Assembly: GCA_046302715.1 (NCBI GenBank)
Contig: JBKCHQ010000145.1
Coordinates: forward strand, 1-20,516
Source: CAMCXT01 sp046302715
GTDB taxonomy: Bacteria > Bacteroidota > Bacteroidia > M30B66
Direction of reading: 5' to 3'
Length of the DNA stretch: 20,516 nucleotides
Shown: piece by piece, positions 8,257-15,186 of the stretch
Position numbering within the stretch: position 1 is the stretch's first letter
How the letters are laid out: every line of letters begins with the position of its first letter
Notes under the pieces: generated by a model
The model's database searches: none
Told to the model about the DNA's origin: nothing
What the model saw: only the letters and a program-made list of their open reading frames with translations
Made by a program: the position numbers and the translations under genes

Positions 8257-9288
8257 TTAATTGGAGGCCATGCTGCGGCTGATGCTAAAATTTCCAATTT
8301 TTAGGTAGGCCTCAGGTCCATTGTTACGTTCGGGTTGATATGAAAATTCGATGCGGCCTTTGCTTATTTGATCGAGGCCCTGGTTTCCGGCGTTTGCCAA
8401 TACATTAACCCAATCTATCTCTGGTAAATCTTGTGGTTTTTCTATACCGGGAAATAGGTTTCGTAATAGACGGTGCCAACCTTTTGTATCGTCGCCAGCA
8501 GTAGTATTTTCAGCGACAACATTTCGATCGGGATCAAGAAATAATGAGGATGCATTTTCTGCCAGCATCAATTCGGGCTCAACAGCGGTAAGCCTTACCC
8601 ACTTAATAGGTTCGAGCGCTTCGATGACTAAATCTTGTCTTTGGGGGAACGCTAACAGGCTGTCAGTTTGAATATTTTTTCCTGCGGACAATGATGCAAC
8701 GGCAGGTTTTTGTTGAATTTCTGACGAGGTTGAATCTACAATATCAGCTTTAACTATAGGCGATTGTTCATTTACCGATTTGGATACGTTGTTTACCAGT
8801 TGTTGCTTTTCGCCGCTGTCTGAGAAGGCAAACCAACCCAATCCAACAAATAGAGCGGCAATGCAAGCAGCTGCAGCATAACGAATCCATAAATACTGAA
8901 CCCGTTTGCGGTACAACTTATTTTTTTCAGGAAATGTGATGGATTCGGGCATCAGCTTCGTATGCTGAAACGCACGCCATTGCAAGCTGAGATTGTCGTT
9001 TTTTGCTGTTGCTTCCTTAATATCGTTTTCGTGTCGCTCGCCTTCCAGCACCGAAACGGCGAGCATGTCGAATGCGCCAAGATCAAAATCTTCCTTTTTA
9101 AGGTGGGTAAATTTGGGTTGAGTTTGGGCAATATCAGATGCAATAAAGATTGCCTCTGTATCGGGTATTAGTTCGGGATGGCGTTCCAGAAAGGCACATA
9201 GTGCATCCATTTCCTGTGCATTTAGGCTGCCTTCCTGCGCCTGTAATAGGTACCAGCCGATGTTCCCTATGTTTATCTGCCCTTTCAT
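8257..9288 (-). CDS. Single-pass membrane protein, probable anti-sigma factor partner of the ECF sigma
   Basis: 343 residues from the ATG at 9286-9288, which overlaps the sigma-factor stop by 4 bp (ATGA). A frame opening at 9297 would add three residues and break this coupling. Residues 1-132 are cytosolic and start with a zinc-finger-free helical region (NIGWYLLQAQEGSLNAQEMDALCAFLE), which lacks the HxxxCxxC motif of ZAS anti-sigma factors. One transmembrane helix lies at about 136-155. The rest is a Ser/Asn/Glu-rich extracytoplasmic region with no fold I recognise. Topology, operon position and size suggest an anti-sigma factor that releases the sigma on an envelope signal, but sequence alone does not prove this. 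I know similar unnamed proteins between ECF sigma and outer-membrane genes in this phylum. Confidence 0.75.
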   Translation of the reverse strand: MKGQINIGNIGWYLLQAQEGSLNAQEMDALCAFLERHPELIPDTEAIFIASDIAQTQPKFTHLKKEDFDLGAFDMLAVSVLEGERHENDIKEATAKNDNLSLQWRAFQHTKLMPESITFPEKNKLYRKRVQYLWIRYAAAACIAALFVGLGWFAFSDSGEKQQLVNNVSKSVNEQSPIVKADIVDSTSSEIQQKPAVASLSAGKNIQTDSLLAFPQRQDLVIEALEPIKWVRLTAVEPELMLAENASSLFLDPDRNVVAENTTAGDDTKGWHRLLRNLFPGIEKPQDLPEIDWVNVLANAGNQGLDQISKGRIEFSYQPERNNGPEAYLKIGNFSISRSMASN

Positions 9289-9773
9289 GCCACACACTCT
9301 TTAGATACCAGATAATTTTTAAGGCTCACGCGTGCCCTGAAAATATATACTTTAACCTGACTCGCATTAAGTCCGGTAATCATGCCTATTTCTTCGTAAT
9401 TATAGCCTTCGTAATCGCGCAACATAACCACCGATCGCTGTATTTCGGGTAGTCGCGCCAAAGCTTCATCAAGCACCCGTTTTAGGTCCACCTCAGGCTT
9501 TTGCGTGTCGCTTATACGATGAGCCGATTTTTCATCAATAGAAATTACTCTACTTTGCTTGCGAATGCGCTCGAGCATAAAGCGGTAGGCCGTGGTAAAC
9601 AGATACGATTTTGCTTTTTCGAATTGTATTTCCTCGGCTTTTATCCACACTTTTTCAAACGCATCCTGCACTACATCCTGCGCAGCCTCCTCATCTCTGA
9701 GGTTTTTTACAATGAACCGATACACCGCATCGGCATGTAAATCTACGCATTGGTTATATTGCGAAACAGTCAC
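9285..9773 (-). CDS. ECF-subfamily RNA polymerase sigma factor
   Basis: 162 residues, typical of ECF sigmas. Region 2 is at about 8-72, with DEEAAQDVVQDAFEKVWIKAEEI and YLFTTAYRFMLERIRK, which bind core polymerase and the -10. Region 4 is at about 100-157, with LARLPEIQRSVVMLRDYEGYNYEEIGMITGLNASQVKVYIFRAR, a helix-turn-helix for the -35. The start is GTG at 9771-9773; it gives the normal N-terminal length and no ATG precedes it in frame within the intergenic gap. It heads a three-gene operon with the membrane protein (4-bp overlap) and the GIN/barrel protein. Its upstream region carries a TGTAAC element (9825 to 9820) that may belong to an autoregulated promoter, but the spacing does not fit a classic ECF promoter. 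Confidence 0.93.
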   Translation of the reverse strand: MTVSQYNQCVDLHADAVYRFIVKNLRDEEAAQDVVQDAFEKVWIKAEEIQFEKAKSYLFTTAYRFMLERIRKQSRVISIDEKSAHRISDTQKPEVDLKRVLDEALARLPEIQRSVVMLRDYEGYNYEEIGMITGLNASQVKVYIFRARVSLKNYLVSKECVA

Positions 9774-9832
9774 GTTTTGGAGCTTTAATTTCTAATGAGA
9801 GGAATGTCGGATAGAAAATGTTACAGCACATT

Positions 9833-10738
9833 TTATTTTTTTTCAAATTTCCACGCCATGGCGCTGCGGTCGTCGCTTCCCGAAATAAACATGCCCAAAT
9901 TCTCATCCCAAAAACCGGAGTTTACCGAATTAATATGCCCGCCTATTTCCTTATCGATGCGTTGCAATACGACAAAGTTTTCTGCATCCCATAACTTAAT
10001 GGTTTTATCGCGGCTTATGGTAATAAAGTGTTTGCCACTTCCCATAAAGTGAATACCGTACAAGGCAAAATTGTGGGCGGGGATTTGCGCTACGAGTTTA
10101 CGATTGTGCCAGTTCCAAACCTGGAGATGTGCGTTTTTAGTGCCGCTAAGCAGCCAGTTTCCATTTGGCGAAAAGGCCAAGGCATTAACGGCATCAGCTT
10201 CGGGGTTCAGTATCTCAATGCTACGATTCGCGTCAAGCAAATATATGTTCCCGTCCGAGCAGGCTAGTGCCGTTACATCCCCACCGACAGAATCCGCAAT
10301 TTTTCGGATTTTCTGATCCGAAATTTTTATCAATGCTTTGTTTTTTAATGTTTCTGCATCCCAAATACTCAAAACCCCATCAGCCCCAACCGCCCATATT
10401 TCGTTGGTTTTTGGCATCCATTGTAGATCAAAAACGCCCGATTGATGCGCCATTAAATAATGGAGCTCCTTTTTCTGCTCCAAATCCACCACATGAAGGC
10501 CTCCCTGATTATTCCCAATGAAGAGTAGGGATCTTTCTCGAAGCACAAGCATGCTATACACCACACCTGCCGATCGGGCTATAGCTCTTGGCGCTACACC
10601 TTCCGATACATCCCACTCCACAATTTGGGTATCGCTTCCTCCCGAAAGAAAAAAACCATCCTTAACTGAAGGTGCTACACAGTAAACTGCGCCCTGATGC
10701 CCCGAAAAAACCGCTTGCCTCGTAAGCTTAAATTCCAT
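9833..10738 (-). CDS. WD40-repeat protein (single seven-bladed propeller)
   Basis: 301 residues made almost wholly of WD40 units. GH-to-WD spans are visible: GHQGAVYCV to IVEWD near the N-terminus, AHQSGVFDLQW to LSIWD in the middle, then LQVWNW, IKLWD with SRDKTIKLWD, and a final GSDDRSAMAWKF strand. The length fits one closed seven-bladed propeller. There is no signal peptide or membrane segment, so it is probably cytosolic, acting as a scaffold; the partner is unknown. It lies 59 bp upstream of the ECF sigma gene on the same strand and is divergent from the M49 peptidase gene. Cotranscription with the sigma is possible but not shown. Confidence 0.9.
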   Translation of the reverse strand: MEFKLTRQAVFSGHQGAVYCVAPSVKDGFFLSGGSDTQIVEWDVSEGVAPRAIARSAGVVYSMLVLRERSLLFIGNNQGGLHVVDLEQKKELHYLMAHQSGVFDLQWMPKTNEIWAVGADGVLSIWDAETLKNKALIKISDQKIRKIADSVGGDVTALACSDGNIYLLDANRSIEILNPEADAVNALAFSPNGNWLLSGTKNAHLQVWNWHNRKLVAQIPAHNFALYGIHFMGSGKHFITISRDKTIKLWDAENFVVLQRIDKEIGGHINSVNSGFWDENLGMFISGSDDRSAMAWKFEKK

Positions 10739-10742
10739 GATA

Positions 10743-10750
10743 CAAAGGTA
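10743..10750 (-). promoter_or_regulatory. -7 promoter element abutting the WD40 gene start
   Basis: TACCTTTG on the minus strand fits TAnnTTTG and is followed by TATC and the ATG at 10738, a gap of 4 nt as in three other genes here. The -33 partner is not clear. A TGTAAC sequence lies further upstream (10806 to 10801). Confidence 0.4.
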
Positions 10751-10829
10751 GAAGTCAAAAACAGAAACGGCCTATTTTTATTTCAATATTCCTAAAACAG
10801 GTTACATTTTTAGCCCTTTTGATTATTGA

Positions 10830-10860
10830 TTTGCATGCTTCGGTGTAAAGTCTAATTTTG
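10830..10860 (+). promoter_or_regulatory. Bacteroidota consensus promoter of the M49 peptidase gene
   Basis: TTTG at 10830-10833, a 19-bp spacer, then TAATTTTG at 10853-10860: a perfect match to both boxes at the accepted spacing for the phylum's primary sigma. The ATG follows 21 nt after the last G, so a short 5' leader is expected. This is the best promoter in the window. Confidence 0.75.
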
Positions 10861-10881
10861 CACGCAATCAATTGAGGTTCT

Positions 10882-12909
10882 ATGAAAAAACTATTCTCGT
10901 TAGCCGGATTTTCGTTTTTATTAATGTCTTTGGGCGCTCAAACTGCCAAACCATTTCAGGTAGAGGCCGACCGTTTTGCCGATATACAAGTGTTGCGTTA
11001 TGAGATACCGGGCTTTGATCAATTATCTCCTAAGCAAAAAGAATTGGCCTATTACCTTTACGAAGCCGCATTATGTGGGCGCGATATAATCTGGGACCAG
11101 AAATACCGAAACAATTTAACCGTTCGCAAAACCCTGGAGGCCATTTGGGAGCATTATTCGGGCGACCGTAAAGCTGCTGATTTCGCCAAATTCGAAACCT
11201 ACACCAAGCGGGTGTGGTTTTCTAACGGCATTCACCACCATTATGCCAGCGATAAAATTCTGCCCGAGTTTGGCATCGGTTACTGGACCGAGCTGATCGA
11301 TAAAACACCTGCCGACAAGCTGCCATTAGGCAAATATTCAAAATTAGAATTCATCGGTTGGTCGGCACCGATAATGTTTGACCCTCATTTTGATGGTAAA
11401 ACCGTAAACTTAGAATCGGGCATCGACAACATTGTGGGTTCTGCCAATAATTTCTACGAAGGAGTTACGCAAAAGGAAGTGGAGGAATTTTATGCCGCAT
11501 TAAACGACCCCAACGATCAAACACCTGTTGAGCACGGTTTAAACTCCAAACTGGTGAAGGAAAACGGCAAATTGGTAGAGAAAACCTGGAAAGTTGGGGG
11601 CATGTATTCGGCCGCTATTGAGAAAATTGTGTATTGGCTCGAAAAGGCCGTTACGGTTGCCGAAACACCGGAACAGAAAAAATCGCTCGAATTGCTGGTG
11701 GAATATTACAAAACCGGCGACCTCGAAAAGTTTGATGCGTACAATGTGGCCTGGGTTAAAGATGTAAAATCGACCATTGATAATGTAAACGGATTTATTG
11801 AGGTCTATCAAGATGCCTTGGGGAAGCGCGGCACTTTTGAGGCTGTAGTATCCATCAAGGATTTTGAAGCCACCAAAATGATTGAAACCATTGCCAAAAA
11901 TGCTCAGTGGTTTGAAGACAATGCGCCGCTAATGCCCAATCACAAAAAGAAAAAAGTGAAAGGCATTATCGGTAAATCCATCAATGTAATCGTTGAAAGT
12001 GGCGATGCTGCACCATCAACCCCAATTGGCATTAACCTACCCAACAGCAACTGGATTCGTCAACAACACGGCTCAAAATCGGTGGCTTTGGGAAATATTG
12101 TAAGTGCTTACAATGTTGCGGGTGCTAAATCGCCGAGCTCGGCAGAGTTTGCCTTAAACGAGCAAACCCTCGAGCGTGCCAAAAAGTACGGTAATCTTGC
12201 TGCGGCACTGCATACCGACATGCACGAAGTTATTGGCCATGCCAGCGGACAGCTGGAGCCTGGGGTTGCCACGCCCGATGTTACGTTAAAGAATTACCAG
12301 AACACACTCGAGGAAGCACGTGCCGATTTGGTGGCGCTATATTACATATACGATCAAAAACTGGTGGATATTGGTGTAATGCCTTCGCTCGAAGTGGGCA
12401 TGGCAGAATACGAAAGTTATTTACTTAACGGCTTGATGCTTCAGCTCAATCGCATTGAACCGGGTAAAAATATTGAAGAGGCGCATATGCGCAACCGTCA
12501 GCTGGTGGCCAAATGGGTTATGGAAAAGGGGGCTTCTGAGAAAGTGGCAGAACTAGTTAGCCGTAACGGCAAAACGTACGTTCAGATTAACGACTACACC
12601 AAATTGCGCAAGCTGTTCGGCGATTTGCTGCGCGAAATTCAGCGAATTAAATCTCAGGGCGATTTTGCAGCCGGTCAGGCATTGGTTGAAAACTACGGAG
12701 TTAAAGTGGATGCCAAACTACATAAAGAGGTAAAGGAGCGGTTTGCCACATTGAATGTAGCGCCTTACAAAGGATTCATTCAGCCACGTTTGGTGCCAAT
12801 AATGAAAGAAGGTAAAATTACCGATGTAAAAGTGGAGTATCCCGAGTCGTTTGCCGGACAAATGTTGGAATACAGCAAAAAATACGCGTTGCTGCCATTA
12901 AAAAATTAG
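10882..12909 (+). CDS. Dipeptidyl peptidase III (peptidase family M49), exported
   Basis: 675 residues, the same length I recall for the characterised Bacteroides thetaiotaomicron enzyme. The zinc motif HEVIGH is at 448-453 (HExxGH, which defines M49) and EEARAD at 477-482 supplies the third zinc ligand; the 25-30 residue gap between them is the short bacterial form. The enzyme removes dipeptides from the N-terminus of short peptides. The first 20 residues (MKKLFSLAGFSFLLMSLGAQ) form a signal peptide, so it is probably periplasmic or lipid-free exported. It is the only plus-strand gene. Its end converges on purA with a 15-bp gap that holds no hairpin. It may work with the S9 peptidase in the window in peptide scavenging, which is inference. 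Confidence 0.95.
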   Translation: MKKLFSLAGFSFLLMSLGAQTAKPFQVEADRFADIQVLRYEIPGFDQLSPKQKELAYYLYEAALCGRDIIWDQKYRNNLTVRKTLEAIWEHYSGDRKAADFAKFETYTKRVWFSNGIHHHYASDKILPEFGIGYWTELIDKTPADKLPLGKYSKLEFIGWSAPIMFDPHFDGKTVNLESGIDNIVGSANNFYEGVTQKEVEEFYAALNDPNDQTPVEHGLNSKLVKENGKLVEKTWKVGGMYSAAIEKIVYWLEKAVTVAETPEQKKSLELLVEYYKTGDLEKFDAYNVAWVKDVKSTIDNVNGFIEVYQDALGKRGTFEAVVSIKDFEATKMIETIAKNAQWFEDNAPLMPNHKKKKVKGIIGKSINVIVESGDAAPSTPIGINLPNSNWIRQQHGSKSVALGNIVSAYNVAGAKSPSSAEFALNEQTLERAKKYGNLAAALHTDMHEVIGHASGQLEPGVATPDVTLKNYQNTLEEARADLVALYYIYDQKLVDIGVMPSLEVGMAEYESYLLNGLMLQLNRIEPGKNIEEAHMRNRQLVAKWVMEKGASEKVAELVSRNGKTYVQINDYTKLRKLFGDLLREIQRIKSQGDFAAGQALVENYGVKVDAKLHKEVKERFATLNVAPYKGFIQPRLVPIMKEGKITDVKVEYPESFAGQMLEYSKKYALLPLKN

Positions 12910-12924
12910 GACGGTATTTGAGTA

Positions 12925-14193
12925 TTAGTTTCTCCGTATAGTTTGATTTCTGTCGGGGCCCACTGATACAATAGTAATGGGCACCTCCAGTTCTTTTTCG
13001 AGCATACTTACGTAACGCTTTAAGTTTTCGGGAAGGGCTTCATACGTGCTAACCCCTGTAATATCTTCATTCCATCCTATTACCTTCTCGTAAATTGGAC
13101 TTACAAAATCGGGATGAATATCGTATGGCAAATTCTTAACTGGCCCTGCATCGGTTTGATAGGCCGTACACACCATTAATTCTTCAAAACCGCTCAGCAC
13201 ATCGGCTTTAGTCATAATGAGCTGCGTAACTCCATTAAGCATTATGCTATAACGCAGGGCAGGAAGATCAATCCATCCGCAACGACGAGGGCGCCCGGTA
13301 GTGGCTCCGAATTCACGTCCTATCTGTCGAATTTTCTCACCGGTTTCGTCATTGAGTTCTGTAGGAAATGGACCGCTGCCCACACGGGTGCAATAGGCCT
13401 TAAAAATTCCGTACACCTCGCCTATTGATGAAGGCGCCAGGCCAAGTCCGGTGCAGGCACCAGCGGCAATGGTGTTTGAAGAGGTAACGAAAGGGTAAGA
13501 TCCAAAATCAATATCGAGCAATGAACCTTGAGCACCTTCGGCTAAAATTTTCTTGCCCGCTTTACGCATATTGTTAATGGCATGCTCGCTCTCGATAAGA
13601 TTAAAACGCTTAATATTTTCGATGCCGGAGAAAAAGGCTGGTTCGTGTTCTTCGATGGAATACTGAAAGTCAAACTGATCAAGAATTTCGCGATGTTTCT
13701 GCACGAGAAAGTCGTACCGTGCTTTAAAATCAGCACGAAGAATGTCGCCCACTCTTAGTCCATTTCGGCCGGTTTTATCCATGTAAGTGGGTCCAATTCC
13801 CTTTAGGGTAGAGCCAATTTTGGAATTGCCTTTAGCGGCTTCAGAAGCGGCATCCAGAAGTCGGTGCGAAGGCAAAATAAGATGAGCCTTTTGCGAGATA
13901 TGTAAATTAAGGCTTGCGTCAACGCCCAGTTGCGTTAGGGCCTTGGTTTCTTTCTCAAATACAACAGGATCGATTACCACGCCATTGCCCACAATATTGA
14001 GGGTATTGGGATGAAAAATCCCCGATGGAATGGTATGCAATACATGCTTAATGCCGTTAAATTCGAGACTGTGACCTGCATTGGGACCACCTTGAAACCG
14101 GGCTACCACTTCATATTCGGGACTCAGTACGTCCACCACTTTTCCCTTTCCTTCGTCGCCCCATTGGAGGCCAAGTAAAACATCAACAGACAT
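12925..14193 (-). CDS. purA: Adenylosuccinate synthetase
   Basis: 422 residues from the ATG at 14191-14193. A frame opening at 14256 adds 21 residues that overlap the STAS gene and is rejected, because MSVDVLLGLQWGDEGKGK is the family's normal start. The phosphate loop WGDEGKGK is at 11-18 with catalytic Asp13. GGPNAGHS holds the catalytic His, and STLKGIGPTYMDKTGRNGLRVGD and GATTGRPRRCGW are family signatures. It joins IMP and aspartate using GTP, the first committed step to AMP, in the cytosol. It is the last gene of fur-STAS-purA, 4 nt after the STAS gene. PurA is inhibited by (p)ppGpp in several bacteria, and the ppGpp synthetase gene lies just upstream of this cluster. Confidence 0.97.
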   Translation of the reverse strand: MSVDVLLGLQWGDEGKGKVVDVLSPEYEVVARFQGGPNAGHSLEFNGIKHVLHTIPSGIFHPNTLNIVGNGVVIDPVVFEKETKALTQLGVDASLNLHISQKAHLILPSHRLLDAASEAAKGNSKIGSTLKGIGPTYMDKTGRNGLRVGDILRADFKARYDFLVQKHREILDQFDFQYSIEEHEPAFFSGIENIKRFNLIESEHAINNMRKAGKKILAEGAQGSLLDIDFGSYPFVTSSNTIAAGACTGLGLAPSSIGEVYGIFKAYCTRVGSGPFPTELNDETGEKIRQIGREFGATTGRPRRCGWIDLPALRYSIMLNGVTQLIMTKADVLSGFEELMVCTAYQTDAGPVKNLPYDIHPDFVSPIYEKVIGWNEDITGVSTYEALPENLKRYVSMLEKELEVPITIVSVGPDRNQTIRRN

Positions 14194-14197
14194 GATA

Positions 14198-14563
14198 TTA
14201 TGGATTTTGTTTTTGTGAATTAAGTGTAGCCAAAGCTTGTTCCAGACTTTCGGCAATCGGTATTATTTGATCGAGGCGTGTAATAACAAGCAGTTGCTTT
14301 AGTTTGGGATTGAGGTGCAACAACACCAAATCGCCATCATTTTTTCGGCATTTAGTGAGCAAACTTAGCAAGACACTAAGTCCCGAACTGCTCATATAAC
14401 TCAATTCTTCGAGATTAATAACCAAACTCGAAGAACCTTCGGCTATACATTCATCTATCTCATCGAGTAAATCTTTGGCTTCGTAGCGCTCCATAAGACT
14501 TCCAGAAAGCTGAATCAATGTGTATGAAGAGGATTCGTTATTGACTAAATAGGAAAATGACAT
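14198..14563 (-). CDS. STAS-domain protein (anti-anti-sigma factor type)
   Basis: 121 residues forming one STAS domain. YTLIQLSGSLMERYEAKDLLDEIDECI is the first strand-helix part, LVINLEELSYMSSSGLSVLLSLL the central signature, and DLVLLHLNPKLKQLLVITRLDQIIPI the later helix and strand. The usual DSSG phosphosite motif is SSSG here (58-61); the expected phospho-Ser aligns with Ser59, and the preceding Asp is replaced by Ser. SpoIIAA/RsbV relatives release sigma factors by binding a kinase anti-sigma factor, but no such kinase, PP2C phosphatase or partner sigma lies nearby. The start is 2 nt after the fur stop and the stop 4 nt before purA, so it is embedded in that operon. Confidence 0.87.
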   Translation of the reverse strand: MSFSYLVNNESSSYTLIQLSGSLMERYEAKDLLDEIDECIAEGSSSLVINLEELSYMSSSGLSVLLSLLTKCRKNDGDLVLLHLNPKLKQLLVITRLDQIIPIAESLEQALATLNSQKQNP

Positions 14564-14565
14564 AT

Positions 14566-15042
14566 TTATTGAATGATTTTATGCGGACAGCTGCCCGTCC
14601 GACTCAAAACATGGCAATTCCCGTAAAAAGTTAAGGAGTGATTGTGAATACTGAAATGAAGTAACTCGCCCGCCATTTTTTGGATTTGTTGAATGCGCGG
14701 ATCGCAAAATTCAAAAACCTTGTCGCAATCGGAGCAGATAAGATGGTCGTGTTGCTTGTATTTGTATGATTTTTCGAAATGGGCCTGCCCTTTTCCAAAC
14801 TGATGGCGGGTAACAAGGTGAGCATTCAACAGCAGTTCGATGGTGTTGTATAGCGTGGCCCTACTTACTCGGTATTTCTTGTTTTTCATGTACACATAAA
14901 GCGATTCAATATCGAAATGCCCGTCGTGCGAATAAATTTCCTCTAAAATTGCGAATCGCTCGGGCGTTTTGCGATGCCCGTGCTGCTCTAAATAATTTAA
15001 AAAAATCTCTTTAACTGAGTCTTGTGTTTCCTGATCCGACAT
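14566..15042 (-). CDS. fur: Fur-family metal-responsive transcriptional repressor
   Basis: 158 residues. The N-terminal winged helix holds RKTPERFAILEEIYSHDGHFDIESLYVYM and the recognition helix VSRATLYNTIELLL (59-72). The dimerisation and metal domain has QHDHLICSDCDKVFEF, with CxxC at 103-106. The second Cys pair is C143 and C152, eight residues apart instead of the usual CxxC, so the structural zinc site may be altered or lost. Whether it senses Fe, Zn or peroxide cannot be told; the Fur name is a family assignment. It begins the fur-STAS-purA cluster, 144 bp after relA, with its own good promoter. Confidence 0.9.
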   Translation of the reverse strand: MSDQETQDSVKEIFLNYLEQHGHRKTPERFAILEEIYSHDGHFDIESLYVYMKNKKYRVSRATLYNTIELLLNAHLVTRHQFGKGQAHFEKSYKYKQHDHLICSDCDKVFEFCDPRIQQIQKMAGELLHFSIHNHSLTFYGNCHVLSRTGSCPHKIIQ

Positions 15043-15061
15043 AATAATTTTCAGCGCAACG

Positions 15062-15094
15062 CAAATGTAGGTAAACTAGGCAAGGTTCCGCAAA
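15062..15094 (-). promoter_or_regulatory. Bacteroidota consensus promoter of fur-STAS-purA
   Basis: On the minus strand TTTG (15094 to 15091), a 21-bp spacer, then TACATTTG (15069 to 15062), fitting TTTG-N17-23-TAnnTTTG. The ATG of fur is 19 nt past the last G, giving a short leader. I see no clear Fur-box palindrome here, although autoregulation would be expected for a Fur gene. Confidence 0.65.
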
Positions 15095-15186
15095 ATGGTC
15101 TCCGGACAGACGATTGGACAAACTGCTAGAAATAAGGAGTTAACCCAATTTTATAGGAATAAAAAATTATTCAATTTTCTTAACAA

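Noticed and set aside
8232..8297. N-terminal extension of the GIN/barrel gene by 22 residues
   Set aside because: It would bury the signal peptide and overlap the end of the upstream gene; the ATG at 8229-8231 starts the signal peptide directly.
10801..10811. GTTACATTTTT on the plus strand as the -33 region of the M49 gene
   Set aside because: A perfect TTTG-N19-TAATTTTG promoter lies closer to the start, so this sequence is not needed for that gene.
14194..14256. N-terminal extension of purA by 21 residues
   Set aside because: It overlaps the STAS gene, and the conserved PurA start is at the ATG at 14191-14193.
15157..15172. Hairpin GAATAA-AAAA-TTATTC after the RelA/SpoT gene as a terminator
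   Set aside because: The 6-bp stem is almost all A-T and there is no proper T-run after it; too weak to call.
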